From Pogonophryne albipinna (taxonomy: Eukaryota; Chordata; Actinopteri; Perciformes; Artedidraconidae), in assembly GCA_028583405.1 (NCBI GenBank), contig CM053243.1, positions 38,001,998 to 38,065,997 on the forward strand: 64,000 nucleotides of DNA. The letters run 5' to 3'. Under the pieces are notes generated by a model. The model made no database searches and was not told the DNA's origin. It saw only the letters and a list, made by a program, of their open reading frames with translations. Position 1 is the stretch's first letter. Every line of letters begins with the position of its first letter. Position numbers and translations under genes: made by a program. Positions 21,649-31,855 of this stretch are shown here, piece by piece.

Positions 21649-22955
21649 CTGGGGCCTCATTTATAAAGGGATATACGCTAAAAAAAATGGCGTACGCCAG
21701 TTTTAGGCAATGTTTGCGATTTATAAAATACTAACTTGACGGGAAAACGTGCGGTCCTCCACGCAAACTCTAACCCATGCGTACGCACTAAGCACAACAA
21801 CGGGAGAGATGAGAAACTGCAAAACCGTTGGCAGAAGGAAGAATGGAGAGAAATATGTGGAAATAATACCATAAACAAAATGTTACCTCTCATTTAAACA
21901 TTGATTAAAGCTGATCTTAAAATGATTAAACAAACGCCTGTTTGAGACTCCTCAATGCACACAAAAACATAACTTGGAGAAATAAATAAATACGGATATG
22001 TTATTTAAAACCACCTTGAATATGTTGTGTTAATGTTATGAAATGTTTTCTCATAAATGATACGGTTTTGCATTTCTCGGTTGTACGAGCATGGTTTTAT
22101 ATACTACCATGTTTAAACATGTTTTATGCCGTTTGCTAAGACTTGATAAGTCGCTCGTAAAACACAGGAGGTATGGAAACTAAGAAGACCATATGTGGTA
22201 AATTGTACAGCTAATATAACACAACACATTAGTTGTATTTCCTTTAACTGGTGGATATAGAGTTGCTGCAGTGGAGACGCTGCGCACAGCTGATCGACAG
22301 CTGGGACACAAACCACCAAATACGAAAACATAATTCAGATCCAGTCGTCATGACTCCACTCCGGAGGGATTCCCCGATCATTTCTTACAGTCTCTCATCA
22401 AGGAGGTGTCTCCTGTCCCCGGTACAAACACACTGCCTGAGGAAGGCTATGTGTATCTTTTTTGTCATGAACCTTTTTCGGACCACTTATTTATTTATTT
22501 TGGTGACTATCCGACCTCCATGCTGCTACTCTGGTTCAAACGGCATCCACCAAACAATATGATTTATCTCGACCTCCCCAAAAGAACCAAAATCTGACAC
22601 GGTGTGAGATGTCTTTTTTAGCTGTTCTGTCGTCATTTGCTGCTATCTTCTTCATAAAGTCAGTCAAAATGAATGAATGAATGGGCGTTTCTTTGACTAT
22701 TTATAGGCAAATATGGGCGTTACGTGAAGCCCGCAAAAGCTGCACCGCATTTCGAGTCGGTTGTGATTTATAAAGGGAAACCGGCGAGGAAAGTGCGTAC
22801 AGCACTTCCTACGCCGGTTTCCCTTTATACGCAATACGTAATGTTTGGTGAATCGGAAAATGTCGGAACATTTCTGTACCTATTTTTTGGATTTCTACTA
22901 CGTAAGCAACCTTCCCACGTGAATCCTACGCACGGCGTTATAAATGAGGCCCCAG
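21649..22955. mobile_element. TIR element with GGGGCCTCATTTATAA ends
   Basis: Left end CTGGGGCCTCATTTATAA and right end TTATAAATGAGGCCCCA are inverted repeats. GGT occurs on both sides and may be a 3-bp target duplication. An inner palindrome (about 22768-22832, AAAGGGAAACCGGCG and its inverse) could extrude a hairpin. No transposase was recognised. It splits the 3' part of the SWIM-YqaJ-PHD coding sequence. Confidence 0.7.
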
Positions 22956-23907
22956 GTATCAGGCAGAGAGGCCTTTTTGGTGCAGTAATGGAGACTGGTG
23001 TAGTTGCACTGGAAATTCTGGTGAAGAATTGCCCACTCAACTTGAGGAGAATGACCTTCTGAAATAATTCATGAGCTTTGGGGTATACCTTCTCCCAAAA
23101 GTCAATATCTGGGGTTATGCGTTCAAGATGAATCTTTCCATTCACCCACAGAACAAAGTCAGCATATTCAACATCACATAGAAATAACTGGGTCTGCACT
23201 TGATAGAAATGGGCATGGGTCTTCTTCAGCCTGTCCTGTCCATCATGTGATTCCAGACATGTATGGTCTGACGGTGAAGCAACACAGTATGGGCATTTCA
23301 TTTCCAAAACACCTACACCACAGCACTTGCAGGACACAACACCATCTGGAGTAGCACCTAAATGTGGAAATGTTGGCGATAACACGAGCCCAGAGTCCTG
23401 GCAAATGAAACCGTCATGTCGATTCATAATTGCAATGTATTCTTCACGTGCTGATTTCTCGTGATTACATCCCCATTCAGTAGCTGCAGTTTTAAATGTT
23501 GTGTCTTCTGGGTAACAAATAGCTTTAATCAAGCTAAGCAATGGTTTAGTTGCACTTGTTGAACATGATGCCTTCATATGAGATGCTGTAATCCGCCCAG
23601 CTCTGTATCGATACCAGAGTTTGGATTTGGCCTGTGTTTTTGTGGCCTTCTCAATGACATCCGCCTCCGGCTTGGTGATAGCTACATTGATCCCTGGGCT
23701 TTATGGTCAATTTCTAGGCAGTTCTCAATTTTTAAACTAGAAAGCGGCTTCGGAAATGTTGACAAAGTCACTTTTGGGACAAAATCGGCATTGTGTGGAG
23801 CTGAGATTGTCAATATTGCACACTTCCTTCCAGTAGATTTCAGTGATGCCAGGAAAGACTGTTGCTCAGCATCTGTCGCTTTTGGAATCTCCCTCGAGTA
23901 AAAGTGG

Positions 23908-23908
<1 letters not shown>

Positions 23909-23953
<45 letters not shown>
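23909..23953. repeat. (GTT/AAC)n microsatellite inside a coding exon
   Basis: Fifteen GTT units encode a Thr run on the minus strand. The frame expected for the downstream family sequence differs from the one upstream, so length change here plausibly caused the frameshift. Confidence 0.9.
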
Positions 23954-24459
23954 AAATTAGCTGCATCACCAAGGCTGTCAATTGCTTGGCTTAAACGATT
24001 CCTTCGGGTTTTAGCCGAAGTAAAGTCAATGTCAGCAACAGGGGAAGGTGTTACATCCTTCACTGATCCAGGTAGAAGCCAATACGCCTTTTCCTGGGTA
24101 ACTGTCTTAGCATCACGTATCCGTACAGATGTTTCGATGTAGAAAAGGAGAGATGCAACATGGGTACATGTTGATCCCAAACCAGCCTTGCAGTTGCAGT
24201 TAGCTGTGATGACTGCACCATCCTTCTTCATCAGTACCCACGGACATATTGGCGGCAGCCCAATACTCTGAGAATGCAAAACCTGAAAAATAAAATACAA
24301 AAATATTATTGGATTGTTGACTATTTAGAACCAGCAATATTTTGGTCCAACTTTACTTTCAAATACTGATTGTTTACACAACCAGTGGGTGGTCAGCTCT
24401 TGTCATATTCCTATGCTAGGTAGCCCATAACAGAAGCTGACAACCAAGAATAGGTTCAC

Positions 24460-24670
24460 AACTTTTGTAATTTAAATATATTGCAATATATAATAAAGCC
24501 TTATTTATAAAGCCCTTTTCATAAAGCACGTGTAGCTCAAAGTGCTTTACAAAATGGCACACATCACAAGTTAAAAATAAACCACAAGAAATCCCCCTCA
24601 GATCAGATGTTAAGACCTTTACAGGTACATGCAGCATAGCAACAACATATAACATTTTAACAGGTTAAGA
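24460..24670 (-). mobile_element. LINE/SINE 3' fragment in intron
   Basis: CCTTATTTATAAAGCCCTTT and AAGTGCTTTACAAAATGGC are, in reverse, the common fish LINE 3' end (ending in TATAAATAAGG). It lies in the intron between the first two exons of the SWIM-YqaJ-PHD gene. Confidence 0.5.
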
Positions 24671-25686
24671 GACACGGCGAGGTAAAAGGTATAATACAAA
24701 TAAATAATAAGATACAAGTTTACTAAGTTTATTGATGCAACAATATAAAACCCTATAAAATAATGTAAACATATAGATATCGGTACAACAAAAGTAAAAG
24801 CTGGTGTTTAAAAATGTCCACTGAGTTGGCCTCTGATATTTCTTGGTAGCGTAGTGGATAAAAGCAGCCTCACCCATTTTATTTTGGGGGACTTTAGGGA
24901 TAGTTAAAAAGCCAGCTGAAGAGGACCTCACAAAATATTTACTCACTTTTCCAGCTATTACAGCCACATCTCCTTGATATGCAACGCAAACGTCGTGGAT
25001 CCACCCGGATGTGAGCTGGTTATGTGCCTCGAGTCCTTTGTATGCCTTCATTTCCTCCATGGTGTACAATGGAATAGGCGAAAAAACCAGGTAGTTCACG
25101 ATATCACAGTAGGAAAGTGAAGGCCATGAATTTATAACGGTGCTGTAATCCTTAACGGGAATCAAATAAGGGTCCACCGAACCAATCGACGCACATTTTT
25201 CTCTGTAAACGGTCTTATCCTCCGGGTTTAGTGATTCGTAGTAGCCTTTCATTTTCGCCATTTTTGAACGCTCCCGCCAGTAGAGTGGTACTCCAAGATG
25301 TCTGACGCGAAATCCTGTGACGTCATTAGGAAGCCTCTATATTTAGGATTTTTTTTGTAAATAACCGACGGTATCAAGAGGAAGTAAAGTCCCCTGGTTT
25401 GTCGCCTATACTCTAACTGCCATGATGAGACAACTCAAAATCAAGTTTCCAAAATCCGACACTGAGGTGGTCTTAACGCACCAGCAGATGACAGCGCTGA
25501 CAAAGTGTGTTTCCCGCAGCGAGACGCTACAATACTAATTGTGGGTTTATCATGTTGATTCGGCCACAACAGAAAAAAGAAAAACAAACTCTCGCTCTCT
25601 CCAGAGGGGCAGGTCAGCCAAAAGTGCCAAACGGGCCGTTGCCCGGGCAACATTAGCCCGTACCTGTGCACGTCCCTGACGTTGGG

Positions 25687-25752
25687 GCATGCACATACAT
25701 ACATAAACACCAAAACAGAATTACAAGGACCGGAGAGGCGACAGCCGTCACA
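25687..25752 (-). mobile_element. Probable solo LTR, remaining part
   Basis: This is the start of the LTR-like block interrupted by the 17.2-kb hAT unit. On the minus strand it begins TGTGACGGCTGTC at 25752, and CTTAG follows on the plus strand. Confidence 0.4.
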
Positions 25753-25940
25753 CTTAGTCCAATGTCCTTTTTAGTTTTAGTCATATTTAGTCACCTTCAT
25801 CCTGTTTTTATTAAGTCAAGTTTTAGTCGACTAAAAGTCTGAACATTTTAGTCATATTTTAGTCTAAGAAAACTAATTATTTTAGTCTTTTTTAGTCATC
25901 AGATTATATAGAACATGTCAGTCGAACTAGTCTAGAAAAA
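25753..25940. repeat. TAGTCGACTAAAA-type repeat, right fragment
   Basis: It contains many copies of TTTTAGTC and its inverse (for example TTTTAGTCGACTAAAA), a familiar fish interspersed repeat. It continues the fragment at 7864-7910. Confidence 0.55.
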
Positions 25941-26182
25941 AACAATAATTTGTCATTTTAGTATATATAAATAAATAAGATTACATCTTGTCCTTATTTG
26001 ATGAAAAACAAAGGTTGAATGATTAAGAAGCTTTGCAGAGAGTATCTGCTCAGGTTTGTGGTGTTTTTACCTGTGTTATGGCCACATTGCTTCCCTTCTG
26101 ATGAAACAATGCATTCACTTTTTTTCTCCGCCTCATTGTAGCGAAAATGGGCCCAAATATCACATCGTTTCTTTCTCCCAAG

Positions 26183-26334
26183 CAGTGGTGGCTTTAGACT
26201 TTTTCGTTGTCAGTCATTTTGACGGACAGGATCGTAACATTTCCGTCATAATCCATTATTACCCGTCGAGTGCACAATTTATCACTCACTCGCGCTGACG
26301 GGGGGGTATTCGGTTAACGCGAGTGCGACCACTG
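26183..26334. mobile_element. 152-bp hAT MITE
   Basis: The element starts CAGTGGTGGC and ends GCGACCACTG. A perfect 8-bp duplication CTCCCAAG flanks it (26175-26182 and 26335-26342). Too short to code. Confidence 0.8.
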
Positions 26335-26704
26335 CTCCCAAGCCCTGTTGTTGCCATTTTATTTTCTGTTACAGTTTTTCTCGATTGCTAACACACTAAA
26401 AATCTACATAAAGCACAATTATTTTAACTGACACTCAAAGAGCAAAACATCGGCTCAAATCTCCAAAACTCTAAACACGTTTTCAGCTTTTCACACAATT
26501 TGCAAATCAACATGGCACTTTTTGCAAACCACTGCACACGTTTCTCTACGTAAGACACAGGAATCTGACATAAAGTCACGTGTTAGCTGGTTTAAAACAC
26601 TGATATTCAAAATGCCTCACACATGGACCAATGATCAAGAAACACGTTCCACCTGACCAAACACCTGATAGCACAATTGTTGGCTCATCAATCAGGATGT
26701 TAGC

Positions 26705-26712
26705 ACTATAAA
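26705..26712 (+). promoter_or_regulatory. TATA box of the mariner leader ORF
   Basis: ACTATAAAAAGACCACAGG, about 40 bases before the leader ATG (26746), is conserved in copies 1-4 (also near 7675, 30850 and 32183). Confidence 0.55.
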
Positions 26713-26745
26713 AAGACCACAGGTGAGAACTTTCTTACAGCAACA

Positions 26746-26871
26746 ATGGAAGCCAACATGGAAGCAAGAGCAAGAGGAAGAGGAAGAGGAAGAGCTGGGC
26801 TGAGAGTGAGAGGAGGAAGAGGAAGAGGTGGGGTGAGAGTGAGAGGAGGAGGAAGAAGTGGGTGGGAGTGA
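26746..26871 (+). CDS. Arg/Gly-rich leader ORF of mariner element (41 aa)
   Basis: It starts MEANMEARARGRGRG and has repeated RG/GR and RVRGG units, ending with a TGA at 26869. In full-length relatives this leader precedes the helix-turn-helix of the transposase (known family layout, from memory). Here it is truncated from the rest by a frame end. It is arginine-rich and could bind nucleic acid, but whether it is translated is unknown. Confidence 0.45.
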   Translation: MEANMEARARGRGRGRAGLRVRGGRGRGGVRVRGGGRSGWE

Positions 26872-27440
26872 GAGGAGGAAGAATGAGAGGTAGAGCTGGA
26901 GGGAGAGGACGTTCAGAGGGTTCAGCCTAATCTAAGCAGCATAGCAGCTATGTGCTGAGATGCAGGTTGCACAATGTTATCTTTGAATAAAATGTGATTT
27001 TTTTTCAACAACTCATTTGTATTTCTTAATTTACTGTATTTCTGTAAACTCAAGCAATCTTTCTCTGCAGAAACCTCTCTGTACAGAGCACAGCCCATAA
27101 CAGATGAAAGTGCTTTAGATTATGTAGCTGGGTGGTCAAACCATCTAGTATTATGAATGAAGTGTGTTATATTTGGTGCTAAAGTTTGCATTTGGTAAGT
27201 GTTTATGTAGTTTTGAGTGCAGTTCTTCACTTAGCAGGAGAAATGAGGAGTTTTGCACTTTGGGTGTGTGGTTTTGTGAATTGTGTTTAGTGTTCTGAGA
27301 AACTGAGCAATTAAAAAAAATATGTGTTGGCAATCGAAAAAAATTGTAAAGAGAAAAACCTCAGCTCAAATCTCCAGAACTCTAAACAATTTGCAATTCA
27401 ACATGGCACTTTTTGCAAAAAACAAATTGGTGCTACATTC

Positions 27441-28177
27441 ATGCACAACACACAGGTACAGTTGTGTAAACAAAAATGATGTCTCTTTCAAATACAGTAA
27501 ATGGAAAGGAAAACTTTGAAGAAAAATAAATACTAAGAATATTTTAACAAAAAGCAGAGGAAAGAAATGTGCTTAGGCTGCATTTCACCGCCTATCTGGG
27601 TGTGGCCTGTTTAGAGTCGGTGAGGTCCTGATAATTTATTCCGGTAAATTATTCTGACCTACTAATTGACCTGACCGAAGTTATTGAGTCTATGTAAGTT
27701 TACTGCTTCGCTCAGATCCACCAAGGTCAGCAAGATCTCACCTCTATTAACTCCCCGAAGAACCAGGTTCAATTAACTGCTGTTTCTATTCAGACAACTC
27801 TTTTAAATCTGTTTAAGGGATCCCGAAGGATTTTTATATCAGTAAATGAGGCGTGTTCCTACCTAAAAGTGAGTGTGGCAGGGTGCAATCTTACCTTTGA
27901 AGCAGGAGAGGAGAGCGCAGATGTCCTTTTAGTTGTCCCAGTCCAAAAGGTGGGATCAGTTTACTTGAAGAAAAATAGGTCCAAACTAATACAGGGTTTT
28001 TACCTTCTCTCTTTAACACATTATAATCATACGAAACATATCATGCTGGGGTTATATTTTTATCTAAAACCTTAATTCATATTTCTCCCATTAAAGTCTT
28101 CCGACGAAATTCAAAAGGAATTTCCTCGTGATGGCGTAGGTTTTCTAATTAGATCTAACATCCTGATACATTTAATC
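27441..28177. other. No gene recognised
   Basis: No exon, RNA gene or clear transposon end was found. Composition is unremarkable. The last 30 bases lead into the 60-bp tandem array. With 28736-29225 it could be the flanks of an old LTR-type element, but this is a guess. Confidence 0.3.
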
Positions 28178-28735
28178 ATGTCTTCCAGGCAGAGCTAACT
28201 AAGATCACTAACTCTAAGATTCCTGTTACATTTAATAACGTCTTCCAGGCAGAGCTAACTAAGATCACTAACTCTAAGATTCCTGTTACGTTTAATAACG
28301 TCTTCCAGGCAGAGCTAACTAAAATCACTAACTCTAAGATTCCTGTTACGTTTAATAACGTCTTCCAGGCAGAGCTAACTAAAATCACTAACTCTAAGAT
28401 TCCTGTTACGTTTAATAACGTCTTCCAGGCAGAGCTAACTAAAATCACTAACTCTAAGATTCCTGTTACGTTTAATAACGTCTTCCAGGCAGAGCTAACT
28501 AAAATCACTAACTCTAAGATTCCTGTTACGTTTAATAACATCGTCCAGGCAGAGCTAACTAAAATCACTAACTCTAAGATTCCTGTTACGTTTAATAACG
28601 CCTTCCAGGCAGAGCTAACTAAAATCACTAACTCTAAGATTCCTGTTACATTTAATAACGTCTTCCAGGCAGAGCTAACTAAAATCACTAACTCTAAGAT
28701 TCCTGTTACGTTTAATAACGTCTTCCAGGCAGGGA
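28178..28735. repeat. 60-bp minisatellite, about 9 units
   Basis: Head-to-tail units of exactly 60 bp contain CTTCCAGGCAGAGCTAACTA and ACTCTAAGATTCCTGTTAC. Units differ by a few substitutions (for example GTCTTCC, GTCGTCC or GCCTTCC variants) and no length changes. Because 60 is a multiple of three, the minus strand stays open throughout as a 20-residue repeat (ILVSSAWKTLLNVTGILELV). Confidence 0.95.
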
Positions 28736-29225
28736 GAACCTTACCGAGAGCTATTTACCCAGCTCTGAGGGCCAGAGCCTACCGGGAGAGAGTATACCAG
28801 GGGAACCCCCCTCTCTCTCGCTCCCTCCCAAAAAGCCAGTCTCTTTATGCTCTGAGAAACCGGATGGAAAACCCCCAAAAACACCTCCTCTATACCCAAC
28901 CAATGAAACAAACTGGGCATGGCCACTGATGTACAGGACTGGACATATTCTATTGGCTATGGCATAAGACACACCTTCCCAGGTTTGTGTAAAAAAAGGC
29001 ATGACCAGACATATTCTATGGCCATGACATAACCACCTTTTTGAGGCCTCAATGTATTTCTCCTTAGGTCCGGAGCCCCCCTCCCTGTGTACTGCTGTGA
29101 GAGGAGAGGGAAGAAACTGCCTACTCTCTTATCACTGACACCCATAAATCATTATAGGTCTTACACTCAACTTAACAAACCACTTGGTTTTGTTTATACT
29201 GTAACTATAGAAAAACCTAAAATAT
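28736..29225. other. Unassigned sequence after the minisatellite
   Basis: No coding exon was recognised. A C/T-rich stretch (CCCCCCTCTCTCTCGCTCCC near 28806) and two copies of CATATTCTATTGGC or ACATATTCTATGGCC (28946, 29009) were noted. It may belong to the same repeat as the minisatellite. Confidence 0.3.
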
Positions 29226-29505
29226 GAAGCATTTTCATTGTGGGTTATACAAGAATATAATTGATTATATTTGATTATAACTAACTTTCGTTTTAAGTAT
29301 TTAACATACTATGAAGCTCTCAACACCCTCTTTTTAAAACGCAAAGTTATCAAACAGCAACAACTAAAATTGTAAGCATACATACATATTCAAAAACCAT
29401 CAAGAAGCATTCTCATTATGGGTTCATACAAGAATATGATTGATCATATATGATTTATAATTAACTTTCGTTTTAAGTATTCACTTCATATGGAGATCTC
29501 AACAG
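29226..29505. repeat. Direct repeat pair, about 100 bp each
   Basis: 29226-29325 and 29398-29505 share ATACAAGAATAT.ATTGAT, then AACTTTCGTTTTAAGTATT and the end CTCAACA. They are a diverged tandem duplication with a period of about 175 bp. Confidence 0.7.
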
Positions 29506-29579
29506 GCCACAGCCCCTCATCAACCTGCAGAAGAAGCATGCACCTAGAGGCCTGACGGTCACACAGATACGGGCATTAT

Positions 29580-29873
29580 GCTGCCAATAACTCTTCCATT
29601 GACTTCAATTCATCCTTCCTCTCTCACTTATCTTCCCTCTACCTCTTCCTCTTGCTGCTATGTCGATATATCCGTTGTTGTTGTTGTAAACAGTTCTTAC
29701 ATGAAGCCTTTTTCAGTGCTTACATCCTGATTGATAAGTCAACAGAAAGCAGTGTGGTGTTTATGTTCATTTGGCATACGTGTATTTGTTAATTGGTTCA
29801 TGTGTGCAGCATTTTTAATGGCAGTGTTTTGAAAATGGCAAATGTGAATATGTCAGATTTCTGTGTCTTACTT
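29580..29873 (-). mobile_element. Mariner-family relative, diverged fragment
   Basis: It parallels the part of the mariner copies that holds the leader and upstream region: TTCCTCTTGCTGCTATG, CATCCTGATTGATAAGTCAA, and GTCAGATTTCTGTGTCTTAC at the end. It is more diverged than the other copies and lacks both ends. Confidence 0.5.
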
Positions 29874-29874
29874 A

Positions 29875-31125
29875 CAGTTTTTCTCGATTGCTAACACAAT
29901 TTGTTTTTTAAATTGCTCTCAGAACACTAAACACAATTCACAAAACCACACACCCAAAGTGCAACACACCTAATTGTTCCTGCTAAATGAAGAACTGCAC
30001 TCAAAACTACATAAACACTTACCAAATGCAAACTTTAGCACCAAATACAACACACTTCATTCATAATACTAGATGGTTTGACCACCCAGCTACACACTGC
30101 TGAGCATACTCTAAAGCACTTTCATCTGTTATGGGCTGTGCTCTGTACAGAGAGGTTTCTGCAGAGAAAGATTGCTTGAGTTTACAGAAATACAGTAAAT
30201 GATGAAATACAAATGAGTTGTTGAAAAAAATCACATTTTATTCAAAGATAACATTGTGCAACATGCATCTCAGCACATAGTTACTATGCTTCTGATCTCT
30301 CTAAGTGTAATGCATTGTTTGCCAAAACCCAGTTTGTAGCTGCTGCTTCCTGCCTCATTGGAAATCCTTAGCCTTCCACCTCTTTGTTTCTCAGTCCTTC
30401 AGATAAACAACAAAGATATAGTGGTCGGTCAGTGTCTGTGTTGTATAAAAGTAACCACAGTACATTGTGCAGGATTTTTGTAGTTATAGAATGCAACATG
30501 CCAACAATTCAATTACAGTAATGAAGTAAATACGTTTCACACAACAGATATAAGCACTGATATATCATGAATTATGCAGAGCTAAAAACTAACTAACCTG
30601 TTTTCAAGTCTAAGTGTCCGGATTACAGAGGCAACAGTACATCGGCTTAGATTAGGCTGAACCCTCCGTCCAGTCTCTCTCATCGTCAAACCATGGTTGA
30701 TAACATTTCATTAGAGAGTACTCTTCCTCCTCCTCTCACTCTCAGCCCAGCTCTTCCTCTTCCTCTTCCTCTTCCTCTTCCTCTTGCTCTTGCTTCCATG
30801 TTGGCTTCCATTGTTGCTGTAAGAAAGTTCTCACCTGTGGTCTTTTTATAGTGCTAACATCCTGATTGATGAGCCAACAATTATGCTACCAGGTGTTTGG
30901 TCAGGTGGAACGTGTTTCTTGATCATTGGTCCATGTGTGAGGCATTTTGAATATCAGTGTTTTAAACCAGCTAACACGTGACTTTATGTCAGATTCCTGT
31001 GTCTTACGTGGAGAAACGTGTGCAGTGGTTTGCAAAAAGTGCCATGTTGATTTGCAAATTGTGTGAAAAGCTGAAAACGTGTTTAGAGTTTTGGAGATTT
31101 GAGCTGAAGTTTTGCTCTTTGAGTT
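29875..31125 (-). mobile_element. Mariner-family deletion derivative, copy 3
   Basis: It starts after TA (29873-29874) with CAGTTTTTCTCGATTGCTAA and runs collinear with copy 1. It includes the helix-turn-helix remnant (about 30612-30700) and the Arg/Gly-rich leader on the minus strand (upstream from about 30800). The far end stops at GCTCTTTGAGTTTCAG without the terminal repeat. Confidence 0.8.
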
Positions 31126-31855
31126 TCAGTAAAAATAAATATGCTTTGTACAAGTAAAATGTCTGTGCATTCAAAAAGTTCAAAGGTTCAAAGGCATCAA
31201 CATATACTTTAATTAGCAAAGGTAACAAGTATTTAGTATGCATTGCAGAATAGCCAATTTCAGAATCCCATATAATGTACTGTATCAGGACCTTATAACA
31301 AGAAGAGCATTTGTAATTGAACTCTTTAGCATCCCTTTAATGTCGCCACAGGTAAAGGTGGGGCTTATTTTTTTTATCTACTTTATACTTCTGGGTAGCT
31401 TTAATATTATTATGTTTTTAAACGTAATACTTGAGTCAATATTAATTGTCTCAGCATGAGTCAGGAAAAGAGATATTGTGGCACTTGAAGAAAACCAATA
31501 AGAATATTGTAAATCTGTTTTTGGTAAATGCCAGTAATGGAGATAAACTAAGTACATTTACTCAATGTGTAGTTGTTGTTCCATTTCTCTACTATGTTCT
31601 ACTTCTTATCGATTACAATTCAGAGGCAATTACTACTAGTACTAACTTGACTATCCGTACACCTCTTCTACTATTTTTATTTGAAAACATTTTGATCACT
31701 TGCAGAATACAGAATGTAATCAAAAAGTAAATTATGATTCAGTATTACAGCTTATATATTATTAAGATAAAGCTGTATTGCTCCTCAGGCTTGTTGTAAG
31801 ACTTGTATTCCTACACTGTGTTATTGATGCTTTTACTTAATGCTGTGCATTGTTA
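31126..31855. other. No gene recognised
   Basis: A/T-rich sequence. Short reading frames here lack recognisable domains or splice support. Confidence 0.4.

Larger units (their letters stand above)
21513..25261 (-). pseudogene. SWIM-YqaJ-PHD protein of the ISL2EU-like element
   Basis: Exon 1 (25261 to about 24951, donor gtgagt) starts MAKMKGYYESLNPEDKTVY. Exon 2 begins at 24282 (acceptor tttcag) in phase and carries a SWIM zinc finger, CNCKAGLGSTCTHVASLLF. A (AAC)n run encoding poly-Thr (23909-23953) is followed by a frame change, and a second break lies near 23700. A YqaJ-type exonuclease domain then follows (22960-23577), with LGATPDGVVSC and VGVLEMKCPYC giving the usual D and ExK metal-binding residues. 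After an inserted element (21649-22955) the last part shows CLCRGEEKLPMIGCDN, a PHD-like finger cut by the LINE tail. Role inferred: nuclease partner of the transposase. Confidence 0.75.
18093..25341. mobile_element. ISL2EU-like PIF/Harbinger transposon with two convergent genes
   Basis: The ends are imperfect inverted repeats: TATAGAGGCTT, then ATGACGTC, then GGAGTACCA on the left (18093-18160), and the same blocks inverted on the right (25272-25341). TA or TATA is a possible target duplication. The plus strand carries a THAP-DDE transposase. The minus strand carries a SWIM-YqaJ-PHD protein reading toward it. Repbase-described ISL2EU elements pair a transposase with a YqaJ-type nuclease, which matches this layout. 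Both genes are damaged and several younger elements sit between and inside them. Confidence 0.8.
8474..25678. mobile_element. hAT element swollen to 17.2 kb by nested insertions
   Basis: Left end CAGGGACGTGCACAG and right end CTGTGCACGTCCCTG are perfect 15-bp inverted repeats. They are flanked by a perfect 8-bp duplication ACGTTGGG (8466-8473 and 25679-25686), the hallmark of hAT transposition. Removing nested elements leaves about 1 kb of hAT sequence: 8474-8953, 9675-9830, 18058-18092 and 25342-25678. No transposase is recognisable in that residue, so it was probably non-autonomous. Confidence 0.88.
26372..27346 (+). mobile_element. Mariner-family deletion derivative, copy 2
   Basis: It starts after TA with CAGTTTTTCTCGATTGCTAA and ends with GGCAATCGAAAAAAATTG before TA. 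It keeps the family promoter and Arg/Gly-rich leader ORF. Then it jumps (about 26920) from GTTCAGCCTAATCTAAGC straight to the 3' region, deleting the catalytic domain. A further 90-bp fragment of the same family follows at 27350-27440. Confidence 0.85.

Noticed and set aside
28176..28688. 170-residue repetitive protein as a real gene
   Set aside because: The frame is open only because the unit is a multiple of three; no promoter, splice or start context was found.
28178..28735. CRISPR-like regular repeat array
   Set aside because: Units are contiguous 60-bp repeats with no unique spacers, in a vertebrate genome; it is a minisatellite.
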